From NCBI RefSeq assembly GCF_015624425.1, contig NZ_CP049919.1, positions 3,224,001-3,288,000 of the forward strand: a DNA stretch of 64,000 nucleotides, written 5' to 3'. Positions 15,744 to 25,213 of the stretch are shown here, one piece after another. This DNA comes from Roseateles sp. DAIF2 (GTDB taxonomy: Bacteria; Pseudomonadota; Gammaproteobacteria; Burkholderiales; Burkholderiaceae_C). Within the stretch, counting starts at the first letter, position 1. The number at the start of each line of letters is the position of its first letter. The translations under genes were made by a program, and so were the position numbers. Below the pieces are notes generated by a model. The model was not told where the DNA came from, searched no databases, and was given only the letters and a program-made list of their open reading frames with translations.

Positions 15744-18700
15744 ATGCCTGGCGCCCTTCGAGCCCTGCCGGGGCGTCACCGCCTGCTAGCCGTGGTTCTC
15801 GGCTACGCGATGCTGTCCTCCTTGTGGATTCTCGGATCAGACTGGCTGCTAGAGCTGCTGGTGTGGGACCGATGGCTGCTTGCCCGCGTCGGACTATTCA
15901 AGGGTTTCGCCTTTGTCACGGTCAGCGCCTTGCTGCTGTACCTGGCACTCAGGCGCTCCACCACCGCCACGCACAGACGCCCGGGGTGGCAGGCCATGCG
16001 CCCCGGCGATCCGCTGGCCTTTGGGTTCGCAGCAGTCACCGCATTCGCGGTTCTGGCGCTTGGCGCGACCAGCATGCGCCATGGTCTGGACCAGCAGCGC
16101 CGGCTCGCGGCCACGCGGCTGGAATCCATCGCCGAGACGCGCGCCGCGCAGTTGCGGGACTGGCTGGCGACACAGCGCCAGATGGGGCAGTATCTAGCGG
16201 GGCATCGGCATCTGGTCGAGGACTTCGAGCGTTGGCGTCGCCAAGACGGCGTCCCGCCGCAAGGGCCGCTGTTGGCCGAGCTGCAGCGTGCCGCCGCAAC
16301 CCAGGGCGCGCAGCAGGTTCTGCTGACCGACGAACATCTGCACATCGTGGCACTCGGGAGCGGCCCGATTGTCGGCCCGCCGCCCGAACTGCTCACCGCC
16401 GTGAACCAGGCCTTGCGGTCCGGTGAGGTGACACGCACCGAGATATACCGCGTTGATGGTGCGGTCAAGCGGGAGTGGCTGGACCTTGTGGTCCCGCTAC
16501 GCTCCAACGTGCAGCGGCAAGCGCTGGGCGCGGTGGTGCTGCGCTTTGCTCCTCGGGTAATGGCCCATGGGAGGCAAGCGTCGGAACCTCGCAATGATGG
16601 CGAGGTCAGAACAACGCTGTGGCGCAGAAACAAGGACCGGCTGCTGGCGCTCGGCGACTTGCAGGGACGCCCCGAATCCGAAGCACCTTCTAGCCTGCCG
16701 GCCGACGATCCTTCGCAACTGATTGCCCGTGTGCTGCGCGGCGAGCTTCCCATGGGGCGAGCCGTCGAGGCGCTCGATGGCCAGGACCGGATGGTGTTGG
16801 GCGTGGCCCACCCGGTCGAGGGCAGCGACTGGATGCTGGTCACCGAACAGGCGTTGGCGGAGGTCGATGCTCCCGCGTGGCGCGAGGCGTTGTGGATCGG
16901 CGCCGTCACGCTGCTGGGTCTGTTCATGATTGCCGCCGGCTACTTTCTGCGGGAGCAACGCGCGGTGTTGCGCGACTCGCAGGCCGCTCAGGCAGCGCAG
17001 GCGATGCAGCTGCAGGCCCTGCACCTGTTGCAGGCGGTGGCCGACTCATCGACCGATGCGATCTTCGCCAAGGACCGAGCCGGTCGCTACCTGCTGTTCA
17101 ATCGCGCGGCCGAGCACTTCACCGGCAAGTCGGCCACCGAGGTCCTTGGGCAGGACGACCGGGTGTTGTTCTCGCACGAGGATGCGCGCCGCGTGATGGA
17201 GAACGATGCGGACATGATGGCCCAGGGAACTCTGATCACCTTCGAGGAGGCGGTCGTCACCACGCTCGGGCCGCGTGTTTTCGAGGCGACGAAAGGACCG
17301 CTGCTGGACGGCCAGGGAGAACTGGTCGGCCTGTTCGGCATCTCGCGCGACGTCACCGAGCAACGCCGCGCCCAGGCCGCCATCGCCGAAAGCGAACAGC
17401 GACATCGAACGCTGCTTCATGCTCTGGCCAACGGTGTTTTCGTCGCTCAGGACGAGTGCTTCGTGTTCGCCAACCCGGCCTTGCCCGCGATGCTGGGCTA
17501 TACGCCTGAAGCGTTCACCGGCCAGCCCGTTGCCGGCATCGTGGCGCCGGCATGGATTTCCCTGTGGACGGAGCAGGTCGACCGGTGCGTCGGTGACGAT
17601 CCTGAAGCGCCGCCGCAGTGCCAGCTATGCTGGCTGAAGAAGGACGGCAGCGAGCTCTGGGTCGAGCTGCGCGTCAGCCGGCTGCTGTACGAGGGCCGGC
17701 CCGCCGTGCTGGGTGTTGTCAGCGACATCAGCGAGCGACAACGCATCGACCGGGCGCTGCAAGACTCGGCCGAGTTGGTTCAGGCGGTGGAGGACTCCGT
17801 GCTGGACCACATGGCAGTGCTCGACCGCCACGGCCGGGTAGTCGCCGTCAACGCCGCGTGGCGGCGCTTTGCCGCCGCCAACGGCGCAGACAGGATGCCA
17901 GCCCTGCGCCTGGCTGTCGGCACCGACTATCTGGGGACCTGCGATCGGAGCCAGGGGCCGGGATCCGGCGATGCGCACAACGCTGCCTGTGGCATACGTG
18001 CCGTGTTGGCCGGGGAGCGCGACTGCTACCAGCTTGAGTACGCCTGCGATACGCCGGACGAGCCGCGCTGGTTTCAGATGAGCGTCACCCCCTTGCGCAG
18101 CGCGCAGGGGGGTGCCGTCATGGTCCATGCCGACATCACCGAGCGCAAGCAACAGGGGATGGAGCTGAACCGATACCGTCATCACCTGGAAGATCTGATC
18201 GGTCAGCGCACGCTGGCATTGGCCCAGGCGGATGCGTTCACCCGCCTGATCGCCGACAGCATTCCCGGCATGGTGGCCTACTGGGACAGCGCGCTGCGCT
18301 GCCGCTTCGCCAACCAGGCGTACGCGGCATGGTTCGGTCGCCGGCCGGAAGCGCTGGTCGGTGTATCGCGCAACGAACTGCTGGGTCGGGAGCTCGGCGC
18401 CGGACCGCAGGCGCAGGCGGCACTGCGCGGCGAGGCCCAGCACTTTGAGCGTCAGCTGCAGGGCCCCAAGGGTGAAGAGTGCCATCTTTGGGCACATTAC
18501 ATCCCCGACTTGCGCCACGGCGAGGTGCAAGGTTTCTTCGTCCTGGTGACCGACATCGGCGAGCTCAAGCAGACACAGAGGCGGCTGCAAGCGCTCAACA
18601 ACGAGTTGATGGACGCCCGTGACAAGGCTCAGGCGGCCAGCCAGGCCAAGAGCGTGTTCCTCGCCAACATGAGCCACGAGATCCGCACGCCGATGAACGC

Positions 18701-20393
18701 CATCATCGGGCTGACACATCTGCTGCGCCGCGACAGCGTCGACCCAACAGCGCTGGAACGTCTTGGCAAGCTCGGCGGGGCGGCTCAGCATCTGCTGCAG
18801 GTGATCAACGACATCCTCGATCTCTCCAAGATCGAGTCCGGCAAGCTGGTGCTCGAGGAAGAGTCGTTCGAGCTGACGCCGTTGATGACACGCTGTTGCG
18901 ACCTGGTCGGCCAGCGCGCTCGCGAGAAAGGACTCGACGTGCAGCTGAACACGGACGGCCTGCCCGCCATGGTGCGTGGCGATCCGACCCGCTTGTCCCA
19001 GGCCCTGCTCAACCTGCTGAGCAACGCCGTCAAGTTCACCGAGCGAGGCAGCGTCAGCCTGCGCGGCGATTCGCTGGGCGATGCCGATGGCCGGATCCGG
19101 CTGCGCTTCGAAGTCAGCGACACCGGTATCGGCATCGAGCCGGAATACCTATCTCGTCTATTCCAAACCTTCGAGCAGGGCGACAGTTCGACCACCCGAC
19201 GCTACGGCGGTACCGGCCTGGGGCTGGCGATCACGCGCCATCTGGCCGAGATGATGGGCGGCCACGTCGGTGTTGACAGCGTGCCCGGCAAGGGGAGTCG
19301 CTTCTGGTTCAACGTCGAACTGCCGGCATCGGAAGGACTGACCGACCCGGCGGGAACTCCGGCGACATTGGACAACCTCATGTCCGACGACGATGGATCG
19401 ACGGCAGGCTTGCTCCGGCAACTGGTCACTGCACACGCCGGTTCGCGCATCCTGCTTGTCGAGGACAACTCGATCAACCGAGAGGTCGCATGCGAACTGC
19501 TTCATGATGTGGCCATGCAGGTGGACATGGCCGGGGACGGGCGTCAGGCGCTGGACATGCTGCGCGAACGGCAGCGCTATGACCTGGTCCTGATGGATAT
19601 GCAGATGCCGGTGATGGATGGGCTGCAAGCCACCCGCGAGATCCGCGCGATGCCCGGCGGCACTGACCTTCCGATCATCGCGATGACGGCCAACGCCTTC
19701 GCCGAAGACCGCGCCCATTGCCTGGCCGCCGGCATGAACGATCACATAGGCAAGCCGGTCGCGCCCGATCGGCTCTATGCCATGCTGCTGAAGTGGCTGT
19801 CGCCGGGTGGGGCTGTGCCAACGGGCGGCGCGTCACCGCAAGCCACAACAGCCGCAGAATCGCCGGCTTTGCCGCAGGTTCCAGGGCTGGACATGGCCGC
19901 GGGGCTGGCGAATGTTGGTGGTCGGCCGCGCTTGCTGGAAAAGGCGCTGCGCCAGTGCGCCCGCCAGTACGAAGGATTCGCACTCTCTGGCGAGCCGATG
20001 CGGCTACGGTTTCAGGCCCATGCCATCGCAGGCATGGCGGCCACGATAGGCGCGAACTCGCTGCATCGGCACGCGCAGGATCTGGAGCATGCCGCGGGTG
20101 ACCCGACCGCAGCGCTGGATCCGATGCGGCAGCAAATGGCGTCGGAGCTGGCGGCCTTGGTCGGTGCCCTGCGCGTCGCCTACCCCGAGCCTACCGCGGC
20201 ACTGCTCGCAGAGCACCTTGACCGCCTTGACATCGCGCTGGAGGGGGGCGAGATGAGCGCCGTCGCGCTGCACCGCGAAGTGCAGACCGCGCTGCGCGAG
20301 CAGTACGGCAAACTGGCGACAGAACTGGCCGCCCGTATCGAGGGTTTCGACTTCGAAGCGGCATTGGCACTATTGCGTGAACTGCGTAGCTGA
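15744..20393 (+). CDS. Large hybrid sensor kinase: four PAS, HisKA, HATPase, receiver, Hpt
   Basis: A 1549-residue inner-membrane kinase. Hydrophobic helices lie at about 15-35, 50-70 and 88-107, with a Cache-like sensor up to a helix at about 380-400. Four PAS domains follow (about 430-545, 555-670, 680-810, 835-945). HisKA carries His978 in [15 protein letters not shown]; HATPase motifs are [15 protein letters not shown] and GTGLGLAI. A receiver (about 1235-1355) has Asp in [13 protein letters not shown] and Lys in IGKPV. The C-terminal Hpt domain has [16 protein letters not shown] with His1426. This allows a full His-Asp-His phosphorelay, ending in a separate receiver such as the preceding RpfG-type protein, whose stop abuts this start. 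Confidence 0.92.
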   Translation: MPGALRALPGRHRLLAVVLGYAMLSSLWILGSDWLLELLVWDRWLLARVGLFKGFAFVTVSALLLYLALRRSTTATHRRPGWQAMRPGDPLAFGFAAVTAFAVLALGATSMRHGLDQQRRLAATRLESIAETRAAQLRDWLATQRQMGQYLAGHRHLVEDFERWRRQDGVPPQGPLLAELQRAAATQGAQQVLLTDEHLHIVALGSGPIVGPPPELLTAVNQALRSGEVTRTEIYRVDGAVKREWLDLVVPLRSNVQRQALGAVVLRFAPRVMAHGRQASEPRNDGEVRTTLWRRNKDRLLALGDLQGRPESEAPSSLPADDPSQLIARVLRGELPMGRAVEALDGQDRMVLGVAHPVEGSDWMLVTEQALAEVDAPAWREALWIGAVTLLGLFMIAAGYFLREQRAVLRDSQAAQAAQAMQLQALHLLQAVADSSTDAIFAKDRAGRYLLFNRAAEHFTGKSATEVLGQDDRVLFSHEDARRVMENDADMMAQGTLITFEEAVVTTLGPRVFEATKGPLLDGQGELVGLFGISRDVTEQRRAQAAIAESEQRHRTLLHALANGVFVAQDECFVFANPALPAMLGYTPEAFTGQPVAGIVAPAWISLWTEQVDRCVGDDPEAPPQCQLCWLKKDGSELWVELRVSRLLYEGRPAVLGVVSDISERQRIDRALQDSAELVQAVEDSVLDHMAVLDRHGRVVAVNAAWRRFAAANGADRMPALRLAVGTDYLGTCDRSQGPGSGDAHNAACGIRAVLAGERDCYQLEYACDTPDEPRWFQMSVTPLRSAQGGAVMVHADITERKQQGMELNRYRHHLEDLIGQRTLALAQADAFTRLIADSIPGMVAYWDSALRCRFANQAYAAWFGRRPEALVGVSRNELLGRELGAGPQAQAALRGEAQHFERQLQGPKGEECHLWAHYIPDLRHGEVQGFFVLVTDIGELKQTQRRLQALNNELMDARDKAQAASQAKSVFLANMSHEIRTPMNAIIGLTHLLRRDSVDPTALERLGKLGGAAQHLLQVINDILDLSKIESGKLVLEEESFELTPLMTRCCDLVGQRAREKGLDVQLNTDGLPAMVRGDPTRLSQALLNLLSNAVKFTERGSVSLRGDSLGDADGRIRLRFEVSDTGIGIEPEYLSRLFQTFEQGDSSTTRRYGGTGLGLAITRHLAEMMGGHVGVDSVPGKGSRFWFNVELPASEGLTDPAGTPATLDNLMSDDDGSTAGLLRQLVTAHAGSRILLVEDNSINREVACELLHDVAMQVDMAGDGRQALDMLRERQRYDLVLMDMQMPVMDGLQATREIRAMPGGTDLPIIAMTANAFAEDRAHCLAAGMNDHIGKPVAPDRLYAMLLKWLSPGGAVPTGGASPQATTAAESPALPQVPGLDMAAGLANVGGRPRLLEKALRQCARQYEGFALSGEPMRLRFQAHAIAGMAATIGANSLHRHAQDLEHAAGDPTAALDPMRQQMASELAALVGALRVAYPEPTAALLAEHLDRLDIALEGGEMSAVALHREVQTALREQYGKLATELAARIEGFDFEAALALLRELRS

Positions 20394-20444
20394 TGCCAAC
20401 CCGGGCCTTATCATGCTCGCCATGCGCAGCAAGGCATACCCGCG

Positions 20445-20780
20445 ATGAGTGAAACGCTCCCAGATCGTCTCCTTGAAATCCTCGACGAACGAGTCTTCGG
20501 CTTCGCCCAGGCGGCTCAGCGGCATTTCGGATCCAACGATCTGATCGTCGTTCTCGACCTGAGAGACGAAACGCCCTCGCTGGAAGCGGTTCCGCGCCAG
20601 AGCCTGGCGGATGCCAACGAGCTGCCGCTGGACATGCGGCTGAAGTTCTCGAGACCCGCTTCGGCGCTCAGCGAAACGCTCGGCGCCCCCGACCAGTCCT
20701 TCTGGTTCCTGGTGATCTTCGAAGACGAGGACTCGGAGTACTGCGCGGTCAATGCGTCGATGCTGAAAGAGGGCAGCTGA
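20445..20780 (+). CDS. Hypothetical acidic protein
   Basis: A 111-residue acidic soluble protein (MSETLPDRLLEILDERVFGF...). The C-terminal half has alternating hydrophobic segments (FWFLVIFEDEDSEYCAVNA) typical of a small alpha/beta fold. No signal peptide, membrane segment or catalytic motif is seen. It follows the hybrid kinase by 51 bases on the same strand and may be cotranscribed with it. Family not recognised. Confidence 0.6.
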   Translation: MSETLPDRLLEILDERVFGFAQAAQRHFGSNDLIVVLDLRDETPSLEAVPRQSLADANELPLDMRLKFSRPASALSETLGAPDQSFWFLVIFEDEDSEYCAVNASMLKEGS

Positions 20781-20819
20781 CAGCCCCATCCGACAACAGA
20801 CGGCAGCAGCCCCCTCCTC

Positions 20820-22040
20820 TCAGTCGGCGAACGGCCGGTCGATCGCGATCGATGGCGGCGTGAACCACCGCGCGCCGGACTCCGTCACGTAAAAGTGATC
20901 CTCCAGCCGCACGCCGAACCGTCCCGGCACGACGATCATCGGCTCGTTGCTGCAGCAATGGCCCGGCGCCAGGGGCTGCCGGTTGCCGCGCACCAGATAG
21001 GGCGCCTCGTGGATGGACAGGCCGCAGCCATGGCCGGTGCGGTGCGGCAGGCCCGGCAGGCGGTAGTCGGGGCCGAGGCCGGCGGCTTCCAGCACCCGGC
21101 GCGCGGCGGCGTCCACCGCCTCGCAGGGCTCGCCGGGGCGCACCGCTTCGAAGGCGGCTTGCTGCGCGGCGCGCTCCAGCGCCCAGATGCGGCGCTGGTC
21201 CTCGTCCGCCTCGCCGAAGATCCAGGTGCGCGTCACGTCGGAGTTGTAGCCTTCGATGCTGCAGCCGGTGTCGATCAGCACCAGCTCGCCGCGGCGCAGA
21301 TGCTGCACGCCCGGGATGCCATGCGGATAGGCCGTGGCGTGACCGAACTGCACGATGCAGAAGGTGGAGCCGCCGTCCGCGCCCAGCGCGCGGTGCGCCT
21401 GGTCGATGAAGCGCAGCAGCTCATCGCTGCCCAGGCCTTCGCGCGCGATGCCGGCAGCCAGGCGCTGCACCTGCAGCGTGATGTCGCAGGCATGCTGGAT
21501 CAGCGCCAGCTCGGCCGCGGTCTTGCACATGCGGCAGCCGTCGATGATGGGCTGGGCGTCGACGAGGAAGCCCGCATCCAGATAGCGGCTCAGCCCGGTG
21601 CCGATGCGGAAGGCGGCCTCCGGATCCAGCGCCAGCCGGCGCGCGCCGCGCTCGGCCATCGCACCTGCCACCAGCGAATGCGGGTCTTCATGCTCCTCCC
21701 ACAGGCGCTTGCCCGCCGGGATGCGCAGCACCGCGTCCAGCGAGCCCTCCTCGAAGGCCGGCGCGATCAGCAGCGGCTCACCCTGGGCGGTCAACAGCAG
21801 CGCGACCAGGCGCTCGCTCGCGCCCCAGCCGATGCCCGTGAAATAGCGCAGCGACTGCCCCGCGGTGACCAGCAGGGCGTCGACGCCGGCCGCTTGCATC
21901 AGCGCCCGCGCCTTGGCGAGGCGCGCGGCATAGTCGGCGGCGCCGATGGCGGGTGGGCGCCTGGCCTGAAGACTTGGTCCGAGGGTGGCGAACTGCGCCT
22001 GGGCTTGCGTCAGCGTGAGGTGGCCGATCTGCTCGTTCAT
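20820..22040 (-). CDS. M24 family Xaa-Pro dipeptidase/aminopeptidase
   Basis: A 406-residue metallopeptidase of the pita-bread fold. The N-terminal creatinase/prolidase-type domain is followed by a catalytic domain with the usual dinuclear metal ligands visible in LIDTGCSIEGYNSDVTRTW (two Asp), GHGCGLSIHE (His, Glu) and NEPMIV plus the final VRLEDHF. M24 enzymes split Xaa-Pro or related bonds. Its position 16 bases after the D-amino-acid dehydrogenase gene, in a hydroxyproline cluster, suggests it frees proline or hydroxyproline from short peptides. ATG 22040 (MNEQIGHL) is preferred over the upstream in-frame start at 22121, which would overlap the preceding gene. Confidence 0.88.
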   Translation of the reverse strand: MNEQIGHLTLTQAQAQFATLGPSLQARRPPAIGAADYAARLAKARALMQAAGVDALLVTAGQSLRYFTGIGWGASERLVALLLTAQGEPLLIAPAFEEGSLDAVLRIPAGKRLWEEHEDPHSLVAGAMAERGARRLALDPEAAFRIGTGLSRYLDAGFLVDAQPIIDGCRMCKTAAELALIQHACDITLQVQRLAAGIAREGLGSDELLRFIDQAHRALGADGGSTFCIVQFGHATAYPHGIPGVQHLRRGELVLIDTGCSIEGYNSDVTRTWIFGEADEDQRRIWALERAAQQAAFEAVRPGEPCEAVDAAARRVLEAAGLGPDYRLPGLPHRTGHGCGLSIHEAPYLVRGNRQPLAPGHCCSNEPMIVVPGRFGVRLEDHFYVTESGARWFTPPSIAIDRPFAD

Positions 22041-22056
22041 GGTTAAGGATTCCTTG

Positions 22057-23298
22057 TCAGGCGAAACGGTCGAGGTTGAAGGGGGTGAGCGGCACCGCCC
22101 CTGCCCGGCCGGCGCAGGCATCGGCGATCAGCTCGCCGCTGATGGCGGCCAGGGTCAGGCCCAGATGCTGGTGGCCGAAGGCATAGGCCAGGTTGTCGAA
22201 GCGCGCGCTGCGGCCCAGCGCGGGCAGGTAGTCGGGCAGCGTCGGCCGCGCGCCGAACCAGCGCTCGGGTTCCCCCTGCACCGGCAGGCCCAGCTGTGCC
22301 ACATGCGCGCGCAGCCGCGCCCATTTGCGCGCATCGGGCGGCGCGTCGAGGGCGGCGTACTCGACGAAGCTCGCCGCGCGCAGGCCCCCGTCGAAGCGGG
22401 TGACGATCATTGAGCGGTCCTCGAACACCACCGGCGGCAGCGCCGGCCAGCCATGTGTGGCCCATTGCAGGTGGTAGCCGCGCTCGGCGATCAGCGGCGC
22501 CTGCAGGCCGAGGTCGGCCATCAGGCCGCGCGAACGCACGCCGGCGCAGACGAGGATCAGGTCGGCACTCAGGCGCTCGCCAGCCTCCAGGCAGGCGTGG
22601 ACCCGGCGGCCCTCGCGCCGCAAGGCCCGCACGCGGGCGATGCGGAAGTCGCCGCCGGCCCGCGCGTAGGCATCGCCCAGCCGCTGCGCGAGCCGGGGCA
22701 GGTCGGCGATCTGCGCCGTGCCGTCGAAGGCGATGCCGCCCGCCAGGGGCACCGCGAGCCGGGCCTGCAGCGCAGCGCGCTGCCCGTCGCTCCATTCGAT
22801 CAGGCGGGCGCTGCCGATGTCCGCGCGCCGCCAGGTCGCGCGTCCACGCCGCGCGTTGCCCTCGCCTTCCCAGCAGACCCAATGGCCCTGCTCCCGCAGC
22901 AGCTCGGGCGCATCGAGGCTGTCCGCCAGGCGCCGCCAGGCGGGCAGCGCCTCGGCCAGCAGGCCGCGCAAGGCCACGCGACCGGCCTCGAAACGCGACG
23001 GTGCACAGGCGCGCAGGTAGCGCAGCACCCAGGGCAGCTGGCGCAGCGGCTGGCGCAGATCGAGCGCGCCGCCCAGGCCATGCCAGCGGCGCGGCGCGGC
23101 GCGCAGCATGGCCATCGAGGCCAGCGGCTCGACCTGTTCGGTCGCGATATGGCCGGCATTGCCCCAGGACGGGGCCAGGTCATGCCCGCCGGCGTCGAGC
23201 AGGGTCGTGCGCCAGCCGCTGCGCCGCAGGGCCAGCGAGCAGGCGCGGCCGATGACACCGCCGCCGATGACCAGGGCCGTTGCTGTAGATGAGGACAC
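22057..23298 (-). CDS. FAD-dependent D-amino-acid dehydrogenase, probably D-hydroxyproline dehydrogenase
   Basis: A 413-residue flavoprotein of the DadA/DAO family. The N-terminal dinucleotide-binding motif is ALVIGGGVIGRACSLAL, followed by the WGNAGHI segment typical of these dehydrogenases; the C-terminal part (YAFGHQHLGLTLAAISGEL) matches the flavin-binding end (GHxHxGLT). It oxidises a D-amino acid to the imino acid and passes electrons to the respiratory chain. With a 4-hydroxyproline 2-epimerase nearby, cis-4-hydroxy-D-proline is the likely substrate, giving pyrroline-4-hydroxy-2-carboxylate. Substrate assignment is from context. Confidence 0.85.
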   Translation of the reverse strand: MSSSTATALVIGGGVIGRACSLALRRSGWRTTLLDAGGHDLAPSWGNAGHIATEQVEPLASMAMLRAAPRRWHGLGGALDLRQPLRQLPWVLRYLRACAPSRFEAGRVALRGLLAEALPAWRRLADSLDAPELLREQGHWVCWEGEGNARRGRATWRRADIGSARLIEWSDGQRAALQARLAVPLAGGIAFDGTAQIADLPRLAQRLGDAYARAGGDFRIARVRALRREGRRVHACLEAGERLSADLILVCAGVRSRGLMADLGLQAPLIAERGYHLQWATHGWPALPPVVFEDRSMIVTRFDGGLRAASFVEYAALDAPPDARKWARLRAHVAQLGLPVQGEPERWFGARPTLPDYLPALGRSARFDNLAYAFGHQHLGLTLAAISGELIADACAGRAGAVPLTPFNLDRFA

Positions 23299-23398
23299 GA
23301 GGGAGACAAGGGGATAGCGGAACTGCGCGAATGCTAGATGCTGGGCCGCCTCATGGCTATGCTACTTTCCGCATCTGGAATGCGCGTCGGATTGACGC

Positions 23399-24130
23399 TC
23401 AGGCCCGCACCTCCAGCACGATGCGCCGGTAGTCCCGCGGGGTCGCACCGACCGAGGCCTTGAACTGGCGGCTGAAGGCGCTCTGGTCGCTGAAGCCGCA
23501 GGCCAGGCCGATCGAGGCGATGCTGTCGCCGCCGCGCAGCAGGCCCATCGCGGCTTCGATGCGCAAGCGCGTCAGCCATTGCTGCGGCGTCAGATGGAAG
23601 ACGCGGTGGAACTGCCGTTCCAGCTGCGACAGCGACAGCCCCGCCAGGCCGGCCAGCGCCTGCATGCGCACGCTCTCGCCGAAATGGGTCTCCATATGGT
23701 CGAGCACACGGCGCAGCCGCGCGAAGCCGGGATGGCGGCCGTCCGGCTGCTGCAGATCGTGGGAGACGCCCATCAGGCCGAGGATCGCGCCGCCCGGCCG
23801 GTCCTGCAGCGGCTTCTTGTGGGTCAGGCACCAGCCGGACGCGCGGTTCGGAAACAGATGGACCTCCAGCTGATTGGCGATGGACTGGCCGCCCAGCACG
23901 CGCCGGTCCTGCGAGGCATAGGCCTCGCCCAGGCGCTGCGGGAAGAGCTCCAGCGGCGTGCGCCCCAGCACGTCCTCGCGCCGCGACAGCCCCAGCCGCC
24001 GCACCAGGGTCATGTTGGCATGGGTGTAGCGGCCGTTCAGGTCCTTGATGAAGAACACGGTGGCCGGCAGCGTATCCATCAGACACTGCAGCTGCTCGGC
24101 ATCGACCTGGGTGGGCAGGGGCTGGCTCAT
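23399..24130 (-). CDS. AraC-family regulator with N-terminal PAS domain
   Basis: A 243-residue transcription factor. Residues about 10-125 form a PAS domain ([29 protein letters not shown]). Residues about 145-240 form the AraC double helix-turn-helix ([20 protein letters not shown], then [20 protein letters not shown]). It diverges from the hydroxyproline epimerase gene across 106 bases and is followed by the dehydrogenase and M24 peptidase genes on its own strand. It is therefore the likely local activator of hydroxyproline use. Confidence 0.9.
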   Translation of the reverse strand: MSQPLPTQVDAEQLQCLMDTLPATVFFIKDLNGRYTHANMTLVRRLGLSRREDVLGRTPLELFPQRLGEAYASQDRRVLGGQSIANQLEVHLFPNRASGWCLTHKKPLQDRPGGAILGLMGVSHDLQQPDGRHPGFARLRRVLDHMETHFGESVRMQALAGLAGLSLSQLERQFHRVFHLTPQQWLTRLRIEAAMGLLRGGDSIASIGLACGFSDQSAFSRQFKASVGATPRDYRRIVLEVRA

Positions 24131-24236
24131 GGGCTCAACTATAGGAACTCCCGACCGGTTTTATTGTGCCGATTTCCGCATGTGCATGGCCGGATCGTGG
24201 CTAGATGGCGCCGGGCTTTCGCGCCATGCTGCCGGC
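24131..24236. promoter_or_regulatory. Divergent promoter region, hydroxyproline cluster
   Basis: The 106-base gap between the AraC-type regulator (leftward) and the epimerase (rightward) must hold both promoters and probably the regulator's binding site. A locally AT-rich stretch (GGTTTTATTGTGCCGATTT, about 24158-24176) is the best promoter candidate. No clear inverted repeat was found by eye. Confidence 0.35.
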
Positions 24237-25181
24237 ATGCAACACATCGACTACATCGACTCCCATACCGGCGGTGAACCGACGCGCGTGGTCCTGTCCC
24301 CCCTGCCCGGCCTGGATCGCGGCAGCCTGGCCGAGCGCCGCGCCGCGCTGGTGCGCGAGCATGACCGCTGGCGCAGCGCCATCGCCTGCGAGCCGCGCGG
24401 CTCGGACACCATGGTCGGCGCGCTGCTGCTGCCGCCCGAGAACCCAGGTTCCGTGGCCTCGGTCATCTACTTCAACAATGTCGGCGTGCTCGGCATGTGC
24501 GGCCACGGCACCATCGGACTGGTGCGCACGCTCGCCCATCTGGGCCGTATCCAGCCGGGGCGGCATGCCATCGGCACGCCGGTCGGCACCGTCGCCGCCG
24601 AGCTGCACGCCGACGGCCGCATCAGCATCGCCAATGTCGAGAGCTATCGGCATGCGGCAGGCATCGAGGTCGAGGTACCCGGCCACGGCACCGTGCGCGG
24701 CGACGTGGCCTGGGGCGGCAACTGGTTCTTCATCAGCAAGGACTGCCCGCTGCCGCTGGAACATGCCCATTGGCGCGAGCTGACCCGCTACACCGCCGCG
24801 TTGCGCGAGGCGCTGACGGCCGCCGGCATCAGCGGCGCGGACGGCGCCGAGATCGACCATATCGAGCTGAACGCCGCCCCCATCGATCCGGCCCACGACG
24901 CGCGCAACTTCGTGCTCTGCCCCGGCCTGGCCTATGACCGCTCGCCTTGCGGCACCGGTTTTTCCGCCAAGCTAGCCTGCCTGGCGGCCGACGGCAAGCT
25001 GGCGCCCGGCGCGGTCTTCCGCATGGAGAGCATCATCGGCAGCCTGTTCGAGGGCCGCTACACGCCGACTGAGCAGGGCCGCATCGTGCCGCGCATCACC
25101 GGGCGCGCCCATCTCTCGGGAGAAGGCCGCCTGCTGATCGAGGCCGACGATCCCTTCGCCTGGGGTGTCGTCGCGCGCTGA
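24237..25181 (+). CDS. lhpA: 4-hydroxyproline 2-epimerase
   Basis: A 314-residue cytoplasmic enzyme of the proline racemase fold. It interconverts trans-4-hydroxy-L-proline and cis-4-hydroxy-D-proline with two catalytic cysteines: Cys88 in MCGHGTIG and Cys238 in [10 protein letters not shown]. The spacing matches hydroxyproline epimerases rather than the longer proline racemases. The N-terminal [13 protein letters not shown] motif is also typical. ATG 24237 starts the conserved domain; longer upstream starts would run through the divergent promoter. Its product feeds the dehydrogenase at 22057-23298. The later pathway genes (deaminase, semialdehyde dehydrogenase) are not in the window. Confidence 0.93.
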   Translation: MQHIDYIDSHTGGEPTRVVLSPLPGLDRGSLAERRAALVREHDRWRSAIACEPRGSDTMVGALLLPPENPGSVASVIYFNNVGVLGMCGHGTIGLVRTLAHLGRIQPGRHAIGTPVGTVAAELHADGRISIANVESYRHAAGIEVEVPGHGTVRGDVAWGGNWFFISKDCPLPLEHAHWRELTRYTAALREALTAAGISGADGAEIDHIELNAAPIDPAHDARNFVLCPGLAYDRSPCGTGFSAKLACLAADGKLAPGAVFRMESIIGSLFEGRYTPTEQGRIVPRITGRAHLSGEGRLLIEADDPFAWGVVAR

Positions 25182-25213
25182 GCCTTGCCGCTCGGCGCGC
25201 GACCTCGGCCGCA

